Below, one piece after another: positions 1-6,193 of a stretch of DNA of 16,365 nucleotides; positions within the stretch are counted from its first letter, which is position 1; the number at the start of each line of letters is the position of its first letter. A program made the position numbers and the translations under genes. Under the pieces are notes generated by a model. That model worked only from the letters and a program-made list of their open reading frames with translations, did no database searches and was not told where the DNA came from. The stretch comes from JBCBJX01 sp038522735 (GTDB lineage Bacteria; Pseudomonadota; Alphaproteobacteria; Caulobacterales; Parvularculaceae): positions 1 to 16,365 of the forward strand of contig JBCBJX010000073.1 in NCBI GenBank assembly GCA_038522735.1, written 5' to 3'.

Positions 1-130
1 CGCCTTCTCCTGAGAATGGCGTTTACGGATAAACTGACCTATCTGCGGGGCGACGGCTTCACAGACCTCTTGAACCGGAAAATCGCTTTACCTTTCGGTA
101 CTTACGGGGATTTTCAGGAAAAATTCGAGA

Positions 131-206
131 TGGTGCCCAGGGGCGGATTCGAACCACCGACACGCGGATTTTCAATCCGCTGCTCTACCAACTGAGCTAC
201 CTGGGC
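131..206 (-). tRNA. tRNA-Phe (anticodon GAA)
   Basis: Read on the minus strand, this is a complete 76-nt cloverleaf. The 7-bp acceptor stem is GCCCAGG with CCTGGGC, followed by discriminator A and an encoded CCA end (131-133). The D arm contains AGCTCAGTTGGTAGAGC. The anticodon stem is GCGGA/TCCGC around loop TTGAAAA, which gives anticodon GAA for phenylalanine. The T arm contains GGTTCGAATCC. No intron or mismatch is evident. Queuosine does not modify this tRNA (its anticodon is not GUN), so the nearby queF is probably a chance neighbour. Confidence 0.97.
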
Positions 207-230
207 GCTCGGGCGTGCCGAGAGCCCGCG

Positions 231-259
231 TCTATAGGCGGGGGCGGGGCGGCTGTCCA
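231..259 (-). promoter_or_regulatory. Probable sigma-70 promoter of tRNA-Phe
   Basis: On the minus strand the hexamers TGGACA (254-259) and TATAGA (231-236) are separated by exactly 17 bases. They resemble the -35 and -10 consensus (TTGACA, TATAAT). Transcription would start near 224, about 20 bases before the tRNA 5' end. The leader includes a small inverted repeat, CTCGG/CCGAG, at 208-222. This is read from the sequence only. Confidence 0.5.
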
Positions 260-353
260 GCGCCGGGAGGGGTCCTTCGGGTTGCTGCGGTTCGCAGTCT
301 ATGCGGCTTGATCGCGCTTGTTTCGGCCGGCTCTCGCGAGGCAATCTCCACCC

Positions 354-821
354 ATGACCGATCCCTCCGAAAGCGCCGCGCCCCGCGAACTCGGGCGCCG
401 TTCCGAGCTTCCGGCCTCGCCGGACGAGGCGACGCTCGACGCCGTGCCGAACCCGCATCCGGACGCTCTTTACTGCGCCCGGTTCGTCGCGCCGGAGTTC
501 ACCTCGCTCTGTCCCGTCACCGGCCAGCCGGACTTCGCGCACTTGGTGATCGACTACGCGCCGGACGCGGCGCTTATCGAGTCCAAGTCGCTGAAGCTCT
601 TCCTTGGCTCCTTTCGCAATCACGGGGCCTTCCATGAGGACTGCACCGTGACGATCGCCAAACGGATCGCCGAGGCGGCGACGCCGCGCTGGCTGCGGAT
701 CGCCGGCTACTGGTATCCGCGCGGCGGCATTCCGATCGACGTTTTCTACCAGACCGGCGATCCCCCGGCGGGGCTTTGGGTTCCTGAGACCGGCGTTGCG
801 CCTTATCGCGGAAGAGGATGA
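354..821 (+). CDS. queF: NADPH-dependent 7-cyano-7-deazaguanine (preQ0) reductase QueF, short type
   Basis: A cytosolic enzyme that reduces the nitrile of preQ0 to the amine preQ1 with NADPH, on the path to queuosine in tRNAs with GUN anticodons. The 155-residue protein is of the unimodular (Bacillus-like) T-fold class. Visible features are the catalytic Cys in SLCPVTGQPDF (Cys53) with Asp60 as the likely proton donor, the QueF signature ESKSLKLFLGSFRNH (76-90), and substrate-contacting HE at 94-95. The ATG at 354 is preferred over an in-frame codon at 318, because the conserved fold begins well downstream and the extra residues look unrelated to the family. No other queuosine genes are in the window, and I see no preQ1 riboswitch in the 147 bases between the tRNA and this gene. 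Confidence 0.95.
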   Translation: MTDPSESAAPRELGRRSELPASPDEATLDAVPNPHPDALYCARFVAPEFTSLCPVTGQPDFAHLVIDYAPDAALIESKSLKLFLGSFRNHGAFHEDCTVTIAKRIAEAATPRWLRIAGYWYPRGGIPIDVFYQTGDPPAGLWVPETGVAPYRGRG

Positions 822-840
822 CGGCGGCGGCCCGTCGTTT
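820..840 (+). terminator. Weak intrinsic terminator after queF
   Basis: A 5-bp stem GACGG (820-824) / CCGTC (832-836) with a 7-base loop is followed by GTTTCTT. It overlaps the queF stop codon. The stem is short, so read-through into the LuxR-type gene is possible. Confidence 0.3.
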
Positions 841-896
841 CTTAACTTGACCGGGCGTACGGCTTGGGCTCGGCTATCGTCTCTGCGGGTCGGGCT

Positions 897-1619
897 ATGG
901 GCGAGCACCTCAACCGATACATCGAAGCGGCGGAAGCGGCTGAAACCTTCGGCGCTCTGAAGGCCGCCTGTATCGAATATTTCATGGGGATCGGCGGCGA
1001 GATGGTGAGCTATCACCATATGCCGCCCTTTGGAGCGACGGACTACACGCCCGAGCTCACCGTCGCGGCGCACGGATTTCCGAGCGGATGGGTCGAGCGA
1101 TATCTCAGCGAGCGGCTTTATGAGATCGACCCCATCCCGCGCCACGCTCTGCAGCGCACGCGCCCTTTTTGGTGGTCGAAGGCGGCGAGCTTTCCCGATC
1201 TCAGCGACGATGAGCGGCGCTATCTGGACATGCTGTCCGACGCCGAACTCGGCGACGGTCTCGCCATCCCGGTTTACGGGCCCCACGGACGGGACGGCTA
1301 CGCTTCGCTCGGCTTCGGCGATCAGCGACCGAAGCTGTCGACGGTCGAGATCCGACGTATTCAGTGGGCCTGCCAGATCGGCCACGAGCGCTATTGCCAG
1401 CTCCTGAGCGCCCGGGCGCCCGAAGGGGTTTCCCTTTCCCCGCGGGAACAGGAGATTCTCGGCTGGGTCGCCCGCGGCAAGAGCAATTCCGTCATCGCCC
1501 AGATCATCGGGATCTCGGCGAACACGGTCGATACTTATATGCGCCGTATCTACTCGAAACTGCAGGTGGTCGATCGGGTGACGGCGGCTCTCAGAGCGCT
1601 CGCGATCGGCGCCATCTAA
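897..1619 (+). CDS. LuxR-family regulator with autoinducer-binding domain (no luxI partner in window)
   Basis: A 240-residue transcription factor of the quorum-sensing LuxR/TraR class. The N-terminal half is an autoinducer-binding domain and the C-terminal ~62 residues are a LuxR helix-turn-helix. The six residues that define the acyl-homoserine-lactone pocket in TraR (W57, Y61, D70, P71, W85, G113) are all present at a constant offset of eight: W65, Y69, D78, P79, W93, G121. The HTH keeps the conserved Glu (SPREQEIL, Glu184) and Gly (VARGKS, Gly194). ATG at 897 is chosen over the in-frame TTG at 864 because family members begin close to this point. The gene converges on the small STAS-like gene with a 6-base gap. 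No luxI-type synthase is visible, so it may be a LuxR solo or be served by a synthase elsewhere. The ligand is unknown. Confidence 0.9.
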   Translation: MGEHLNRYIEAAEAAETFGALKAACIEYFMGIGGEMVSYHHMPPFGATDYTPELTVAAHGFPSGWVERYLSERLYEIDPIPRHALQRTRPFWWSKAASFPDLSDDERRYLDMLSDAELGDGLAIPVYGPHGRDGYASLGFGDQRPKLSTVEIRRIQWACQIGHERYCQLLSARAPEGVSLSPREQEILGWVARGKSNSVIAQIIGISANTVDTYMRRIYSKLQVVDRVTAALRALAIGAI

Positions 1620-1625
1620 ACGTCG

Positions 1626-2000
1626 TCAGCGGATGTCGCCGCGCAGCCATCCGTAGGCTTCGCTCGTGCTCTCACCCACAAGAACGGCCGCGCCGTCCTG
1701 CGCCGCAATGGCGAGGGCGATCTTGGTTTCGTGATCGTCATTGCGAAGAACGACGGCGAGTCGCGCATCGTGGCGAAGGAGTTTGGCGGCGACGGTCTTC
1801 CCGACGACCGCGGCGTCCTCGTACGCGGCGGGCTTCAGATCGCCCTTGTCGAGGAGGATGTTGTCCGCGCCTTCGTCGATCGCGTGGTTTAGAACGGTCA
1901 TGAAGTCCGCCGCGCAGTCCTCCGTCTCCCGGACGTAGGTGATCGTCGCAAGAGACCCGTCGACGGACAACGTGAACGGCGACATCGGCTCGTCGAGCAT
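1626..2000 (-). CDS. Small SpoIIAA/STAS-like protein of unknown function
   Basis: A 124-residue soluble protein with no signal peptide or membrane segment. Its alternating strand/helix pattern resembles the SpoIIAA-like STAS/SEC14 family: an N-terminal strand pair (residues 9-24), a helix with a following strand ending NILLDKGDL (47-55), a helix, a strand LAVVLRND (81-88), and a C-terminal strand AVLVGES followed by the helix SEAYGWL. The end resembles the 'F.....A..WL' finish common in that family. Members are often annotated hypothetical; some bind lipids or act as regulatory partners. Start ATG 2000 has AAGGGA about nine bases upstream; an internal ATG at 1985 is possible. It is divergent from the cyclophilin gene. 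The family call is by pattern only. Confidence 0.7.
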   Translation of the reverse strand: MLDEPMSPFTLSVDGSLATITYVRETEDCAADFMTVLNHAIDEGADNILLDKGDLKPAAYEDAAVVGKTVAAKLLRHDARLAVVLRNDDHETKIALAIAAQDGAAVLVGESTSEAYGWLRGDIR

Positions 2001-2118
2001 CGGCGGTTTCCCTTTTTAATGGTTCGCGCGGCCCGAGACGCATAGTGGAAAGCTGCGCGAACGAAGCACATAGCTGCATGTGGATGCGATTTCATGTCCC
2101 GGGCCTCTGTGTCACGCG

Positions 2119-2148
2119 ATCACGCCACACGCCCGACGGGCGCGTGAT
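2119..2148 (+). promoter_or_regulatory. Hairpin in the cyclophilin 5' region
   Basis: ATCACG (2119-2124) pairs with CGTGAT (2143-2148), and CGCCC (2130-2134) pairs with GGGCG (2138-2142) around a 3-base loop. A 5-base bulge lies on the left arm. It lies 72 bases before the chosen start of the cyclophilin gene in a 219-base divergent gap. No T-tract follows, so it is not an obvious terminator. It could be an RNA leader element or an operator; no function is assigned. Confidence 0.35.
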
Positions 2149-2219
2149 GCAGGCGTTTCGCCTTGAACAGATCCCGCGCGAGCCGCAGGGTCAGGCCGGG
2201 TCTTCAGGGAAATCGACGC

Positions 2220-3062
2220 ATGTCCTACCTGCTCGCTGCTCTCGGCATGGCTTTCGCCCAACCGGCCGACTGGCGCGCGCCGGCGCCGGAGCACCTTCTC
2301 TATCTCGATCTGGAGAGCGGTCGCGTCGTGATCGAACTCGCGCCGGACTTCGCGCCGAACCACGCCGCGAACATGCAGGCGCTCGTTCGCTCCGGGTTTT
2401 ACGACGACCTCGCGATTTATCGGGTCGTCGACGGGTTCGTCGCCCAGGGCGGGGATGTGAGCGAGGAGCGGGTTCCGGAGGAGGGCGTGCGCCAGCTCGC
2501 GGCGGAGTTCACGCGCAGCTCGGAAGGGATCGACCTCACTGAGCTCGCAGCGCCCGACCCCTTCGCCGATCGGACGGGCTTCTGGAAAGGCTTCCCCGTC
2601 GGGATCGACGATGCGACGGGAGAGGCTTGGATCGTTCACTGCACCGGAACCGTCGCCATCGCCCGCGACGCCGACCCGGATACGGGGGGCTCGGAGTTCT
2701 ACATCGTGACCGGCAAGCCGCCGCGCTATCTAGACCGCAATCTCACCGTCATCGGCCGGGTGCTGACGGGCATGCCTCATGTGCGCATCCTTGCGCCCGG
2801 CCCGAGGGAGACGAGCGGCGTCATCGAACACCCGGCCCGGCATCATGCGATCCTCAATTTTCAGGTGGCCGCCGATGTTCCGGAGGCGGAGCGGCTGAGC
2901 ATCGAGGTCATGCGCACCGACGGCGACGCGTTTCAGGAGGTGCTGGAAAGCCGCCGCCGCCCGTCGCCCGATTTCTTCTCCTACCAGCCGGGCGTCGTCG
3001 ATATCTGCGGCGTGAAGGCGCCCGTGCGGATCGACGGCGGCGAGGCGTTCTGGGATCGCTGA
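2220..3062 (+). CDS. Peptidyl-prolyl cis-trans isomerase, cyclophilin type, probably exported
   Basis: A 280-residue cyclophilin that should catalyse proline cis-trans isomerisation, probably in the periplasm. Residues 1-13 are hydrophobic and end in AFA|Q, a plausible signal-peptidase site, although the usual basic n-region is missing. An in-frame TTG at 2163 would add a basic stretch but has a poorer ribosome binding site; ATG 2220 has AGGGAA at good spacing. The core shows YRVVDGFVAQGGDV (67-80, with the catalytic Arg at 68) and GGSEFYIV (156-163). The usual Gln of GGSQF is Glu here, and the CypA His126 region reads LDRNLTVIGRV. There is an insertion between the two core motifs and an extra C-terminal ~70 residues. 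One base separates its stop from the Nudix gene. Confidence 0.88.
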   Translation: MSYLLAALGMAFAQPADWRAPAPEHLLYLDLESGRVVIELAPDFAPNHAANMQALVRSGFYDDLAIYRVVDGFVAQGGDVSEERVPEEGVRQLAAEFTRSSEGIDLTELAAPDPFADRTGFWKGFPVGIDDATGEAWIVHCTGTVAIARDADPDTGGSEFYIVTGKPPRYLDRNLTVIGRVLTGMPHVRILAPGPRETSGVIEHPARHHAILNFQVAADVPEAERLSIEVMRTDGDAFQEVLESRRRPSPDFFSYQPGVVDICGVKAPVRIDGGEAFWDR

Positions 3063-3063
3063 G

Positions 3064-3657
3064 ATGACCGACGAGCGGCGCAATCCCTGGCGTCTGCGGG
3101 CGCGGCGCGAAGCGTTCCGCAATCCCTGGATCTCGATCGAGGACCACGACGTCGTGACGCCCTCGGGCGGAGAGGGGAGGTATGGGGTGGTGAGGTTCGC
3201 GAACCGGGCGATCGGCGTCCTGCCGATCGATGCGAAGGGCTGCACCTGGCTGGTCGGCCAGTGGCGGTATCCCCTCGGGCGTTACTCCTGGGAGCTGCCG
3301 GAAGGCGGCGCTCCGCTGACGGAGGACCCGCTCGACGGCGCGAAACGCGAGTTGAAAGAGGAGACCGGGCTCGCAGCCGCCGGCTGGGAGAAGTTTCTGG
3401 AATTCGACACGTCGAACTGCGTCGCCGACGAGCGGGCCGTCGCCTTTCTCGCCTGGGATTTGACCGCTGGCGAGGCGTGGCCGGACGAGACGGAAGACCT
3501 GCAGGTGCGCCGCGTTCCCTTTGAGAGCGTTTACGAAGACGTGATGGCGGGGCGCATCGAGGACGGGTTTACGATCGCCATGGTGCTGAAAGCCCGGGCG
3601 CGCGCCTTGCAAGGTCGCGCCCCGGACGCCATTTCGGCCGTGCTGAAAGGGTCGTAA
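3064..3657 (+). CDS. Nudix hydrolase (ADP-ribose pyrophosphatase-like)
   Basis: A 197-residue cytosolic Nudix enzyme with a perfect Nudix box at residues 81-103: G81 x5 E87 x7 REL x EE x GL, which supplies the metal-binding glutamates. The domain arrangement, with an N-terminal strand pair before a QWRYPLGRYSWELPEGG segment (66-82), is typical of the ADP-ribose/nucleotide-sugar pyrophosphatase branch (NudF-like). That branch hydrolyses ADP-ribose to AMP and ribose-5-phosphate, but the substrate cannot be fixed from sequence. The start lies one base after the cyclophilin stop, so translation is probably coupled. The stop codon overlaps the AGGAGG that serves cysE. Confidence 0.93.
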   Translation: MTDERRNPWRLRARREAFRNPWISIEDHDVVTPSGGEGRYGVVRFANRAIGVLPIDAKGCTWLVGQWRYPLGRYSWELPEGGAPLTEDPLDGAKRELKEETGLAAAGWEKFLEFDTSNCVADERAVAFLAWDLTAGEAWPDETEDLQVRRVPFESVYEDVMAGRIEDGFTIAMVLKARARALQGRAPDAISAVLKGS

Positions 3658-3671
3658 GGAGGCGGAGCCCG

Positions 3672-4478
3672 ATGTCGAACACCTCGCAACAGCAGCCCCG
3701 GCTCGCCACCAAGGGCGACCAGACCTGGGCGCAGATCCGCCTCGATGCGGCGACGGCCGCCGCGGAAGAGCCGATCCTCGCGAGCTTCCTCAACGCGACG
3801 GTCCTCAATCACCGAACCTTCAAAAGCGCGCTCTCCTTCCGCCTCGCCCAGAAGCTCTCCGACGGGGAGATGAACCCGATGCTCTGGCGGCAGGTCTGCG
3901 AGGAGGCGTTCGCAGACGAGCCGCGGATCGTCGACGCCGCGCTCGCCGATATCCGCGCCTATTTCAGCCGCGACCCGGCCACCCGCGAACACGTCCAGCC
4001 TTTCCTCTATTTCAAGGGCTACCAGGCGCTGCAGGCCCAGCGCGTCGCGAACTGGCTCTGGCGCCATGAGCGCACGCACCTCGCGCTTTATCTGCAGAGC
4101 CGCATGTCGGAGCTCTTCGCGGTCGACATCCACCCGGCGGCCGTGATCGGCGAGGGGATCTTCATCGACCACGCGACCGGCGTCGTTATCGGCGAGACCG
4201 CGAGCGTCGGAAACCACGTCTCGATCCTCCACGGCGTCACCCTCGGCGGCACGGGCAAGGACGGCGGCGATCGCCACCCGAAAGTGCGCGACGGCGTTCT
4301 GATCGGCGCCGGCGCCAAGATCCTCGGTAATATCGAGGTGGGAGAGGGCGCCAAGATCGCCTCCGGCTCCGTGGTGCTGAAGCCGGTGCGCCCCCACTGC
4401 ACCGTGGCCGGCGTCCCAGCCCGGGTTGTGGGTGAGTGCCCTGATCTGCCTGCGGAAGAAATGGATCAGGCGTTTTAG
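3672..4478 (+). CDS. cysE: Serine O-acetyltransferase CysE
   Basis: Catalyses acetyl transfer from acetyl-CoA to L-serine, giving O-acetylserine for cysteine synthesis by CysK. The 268-residue protein has the full CysE architecture: an N-terminal helical domain (about 15-148) and a left-handed beta-helix of hexapeptide repeats (about 150-250). Catalytic DH in IDHATG (Asp166, His167) and the RHPKVRDG segment (His202) are present. The start has AGGAGG nine bases upstream (3657-3662), overlapping the Nudix stop. The protein ends MDQAF rather than in the C-terminal isoleucine that inserts into CysK in well-studied CysE proteins. Its stop overlaps the stop of the opposing GNAT gene. Confidence 0.96.
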   Translation: MSNTSQQQPRLATKGDQTWAQIRLDAATAAAEEPILASFLNATVLNHRTFKSALSFRLAQKLSDGEMNPMLWRQVCEEAFADEPRIVDAALADIRAYFSRDPATREHVQPFLYFKGYQALQAQRVANWLWRHERTHLALYLQSRMSELFAVDIHPAAVIGEGIFIDHATGVVIGETASVGNHVSILHGVTLGGTGKDGGDRHPKVRDGVLIGAGAKILGNIEVGEGAKIASGSVVLKPVRPHCTVAGVPARVVGECPDLPAEEMDQAF

Positions 4479-4972
4479 CCGCGGACGCGCGCCACCAACA
4501 CCGAATCCCGCACGCCGATATGCGTGCGCCAGGCGGCGCGGAGATAGCCTTCGCGCTGGAAGCCGAGGCGTTCGAAGACTTTCAGCGACGCGATGTTGTC
4601 CGGGTCGATATCTGCGAAAATCCGGCGCGCGTTCTTCTCGGTAAAGATGAAGTCGAGCGCCTCGGCCATAGCGCGGGTCGCAAGGCCCCGGCCGGACGCG
4701 TCCGGGCGCACCATGACGGCCGCCTCCCAGACCTGCGGGTCCGATTGCGGGATGAGCGCGACGCGGCCGAGCGCCGCGCCGTCCTGCCGTTCCGCGATCG
4801 CCCAACTCGTCTCTTCGAGCCCGTCCGTCCAGCCGCGCAAAAGCGCGGCCGTTTCCTCGACCGATGTCGTCTCCGGCCGCGGCAGAAACCGGCAGCTCGC
4901 CTCGTCGCCGAAGATCGCGTGAAGCGAAGGCGCGTCGCGGTCAGGATCGAGCGGGCGGAGGACTGAGATCAT
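4475..4972 (-). CDS. GNAT-family N-acetyltransferase (RimJ/RimL-like)
   Basis: A 165-residue single-domain GNAT acetyltransferase. The acetyl-CoA loop lies in VRPDASGRGLATRAM (88-102), and the C-terminal motif DIDPDNIASLKVFERLGF (121-138) is characteristic of the RimJ/RimL (Acetyltransf_3) branch, which acetylates protein N-termini, amino acids or antibiotics. The substrate is not predictable. ATG 4972 is chosen: the frame extends to 5002, but that start would lie inside the terminator hairpin of the upstream barrel gene. It converges with cysE; the two stop codons share bases 4476-4477. Confidence 0.88.
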   Translation of the reverse strand: MISVLRPLDPDRDAPSLHAIFGDEASCRFLPRPETTSVEETAALLRGWTDGLEETSWAIAERQDGAALGRVALIPQSDPQVWEAAVMVRPDASGRGLATRAMAEALDFIFTEKNARRIFADIDPDNIASLKVFERLGFQREGYLRAAWRTHIGVRDSVLVARVRG

Positions 4973-4985
4973 TAGCGCACAATAG

Positions 4986-5014
4986 AAAAGCCCCTCTCCC
5001 AACGGGAGAGGGGC
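4986..5014 (-). terminator. Strong intrinsic terminator of the copper-type operon
   Basis: A perfect 11-bp stem (5004-5014 with 4990-5000, sequence GCCCCTCTCCC and its complement) around a 3-base loop is followed on the minus strand by TTTTCTATTG. It lies nine bases after the stop of the outer-membrane barrel gene and closes the minus-strand unit. The GNAT gene downstream therefore needs its own promoter. Confidence 0.9.
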
Positions 5015-5022
5015 GTGGGACG

Positions 5023-6099
5023 TTAAAACGCCTTCTGCCAGCCGACGGTGAGCGTCCAGTCGGTCCGCATCTGCGGGCCGTTGAGGTCCTGGTAGACGGG
5101 CAGGAGCGCCTCGACGGAGACGCGGTGACCTGAAAGGGGTCCGGACTGCGCCATCAGGTTGAGACCGGCGCCCAGCTCAATGCGCTCCCCACCCTGAAAG
5201 TCCGGGTTCGCCGTCTGCACCGGCGCCGTGATCTGCGGGTCGATACCGTCGATCCGCCCTTGCGTGCGCGCGGCAACCCGGGCGGAGACGCTGGACGACG
5301 GGGAAAGCCCGTAGCTCGCCCACGCCGTCGTTTGGTGAATGTCGCCGAGGGCATAGCCTTCGTCGTTCTCGCCGGTGCGGAGCGTCGCGCGGTATTGCGC
5401 GCCCCACGCGACGGGGCCCTGTTCGCCGAGATAGGTGATCCCCGGCTCAAGGTCCCACGTTCCGGAGCCGAGCTGCATCGGATAGGGCGTGCGGATGGTC
5501 GGGCGGGTCCCCATCGGCGTCAGGACGTCGTCTTCCTCCGTGATCGACCCGGTCGGAACCGAGAAGCCCGCGTTGAGGTGCGCGGAATGCACCCGCCCGT
5601 CGAAGAGCCCGATAAGGGCCGCGATTTTCGTGTCGCCGAAGCCTGAGGTCTCGGTTGTGAACTGGCCGAGCGGCGTCGCGCCGGCGGGCCCCTGGAACGT
5701 CACATGGTCCATGGTGTTCGCAAGGACCGTCCCCATCGCCATCAGGGTCACACGGTCGGTCGGGGCCCACATGGCGCCGACCATGTGCATGTCCATCGCC
5801 ATGTCGGTCGGAACGACGCGCAGCGTCGGCGGCGACATGGGCGGGTTGGCGAAGCGGTTCGGAACCGTCGTCGCGATCGTCGCTGCGGGGACGGCGTCGG
5901 TCCCGATCAGGCTTTCGCCCATCCGCATGCGCATGAAGCGGTAGGAGAGCATGAACTCCCCTTTCTTGTGGCGGTGGTCTCCCATCACGCCGATCGGCGC
6001 ATGGTCTTTCGCCTCGGCGCGATCCTCGTGATCGGCGCGGGCCGGAGCGGTTGCGAAGAGCGCCGCGAGCGCGGCGGCGGTGAAAAGCGTACGTGTCAT
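5023..6099 (-). CDS. Methionine-rich outer-membrane beta-barrel protein, putative metal transport
   Basis: A 358-residue protein with a signal peptide (basic MTRT, hydrophobic 5-20, cleavage at ARA|D, residue 22/23). It has alternating amphipathic strand segments throughout and ends in ...GWQKAF, the terminal aromatic residue typical of outer-membrane barrels. It matches proteins usually annotated only as 'transporter'. The N-terminal part is unusually rich in Met: 14 Met between residues 39 and 130, including MRMRM and MAMDMHM, plus His/Asp near the mature N-terminus (DHRHKKGE). Such residues suit Cu(I) or other soft-metal binding. It follows the PCu(A)C and DUF2946 genes on the same strand, which supports a copper role. 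ATG 6099 has GGAG seven bases upstream; the frame extends to 6312, but that would overlap DUF2946 and precede the signal peptide. The function is inferred. Confidence 0.8.
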   Translation of the reverse strand: MTRTLFTAAALAALFATAPARADHEDRAEAKDHAPIGVMGDHRHKKGEFMLSYRFMRMRMGESLIGTDAVPAATIATTVPNRFANPPMSPPTLRVVPTDMAMDMHMVGAMWAPTDRVTLMAMGTVLANTMDHVTFQGPAGATPLGQFTTETSGFGDTKIAALIGLFDGRVHSAHLNAGFSVPTGSITEEDDVLTPMGTRPTIRTPYPMQLGSGTWDLEPGITYLGEQGPVAWGAQYRATLRTGENDEGYALGDIHQTTAWASYGLSPSSSVSARVAARTQGRIDGIDPQITAPVQTANPDFQGGERIELGAGLNLMAQSGPLSGHRVSVEALLPVYQDLNGPQMRTDWTLTVGWQKAF

Positions 6100-6172
6100 G
6101 ATGAAACTCCGCGCGCGCCGGTCCTCGCCGGTCGCGCGACTGAAGGGAAAACTGAGCCGAGTTGAAACGAAG

Positions 6173-6188
6173 AGCGGCGACAGCCGCT
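6173..6188 (-). promoter_or_regulatory. Hairpin just after the DUF2946 stop codon
   Basis: AGCGGC (6183-6188) and GCCGCT (6173-6178), as read on the minus strand, pair with a TGTC loop. The stem starts five bases after the DUF2946 stop, in the 94-base gap before the barrel gene, and is followed by CTTCGTTTC. It is too weak to be a clear intrinsic terminator. Its position would suit a ribosome-dependent switch between the two genes. Confidence 0.35.
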
Positions 6189-6193
6189 GCGGC

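Noticed and set aside
16..196. 59-codon plus-strand ORF across the left edge and tRNA-Phe
   Set aside because: Its C-terminal half is the antisense of the tRNA (GGFEPPTRGFS, a common false protein), and there is no good ribosome binding site.
207..353. preQ1 riboswitch before queF
   Set aside because: I searched by eye for the C-rich and A-rich pseudoknot pattern and found none; the gap is explained by the tRNA promoter and the queF leader.
114..1385. 423-codon open frame on the minus strand
   Set aside because: It runs antisense through queF and the LuxR-type gene and reads through the tRNA (giving the VAQLVEQRIENPRVGGSNPP string that is a known artefact of translated tRNA). It is Arg-rich, as expected from high-GC antisense frames.
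3531..4805. 424-codon minus-strand frame antisense to cysE
   Set aside because: Composition is Arg, Ala and Gly rich with no domain, and cysE on the other strand is unambiguous.
4973..5002. Ten-residue upstream start for the GNAT protein
   Set aside because: That start codon lies in the terminator hairpin at 4990-5014, while ATG 4972 fits the domain boundary.
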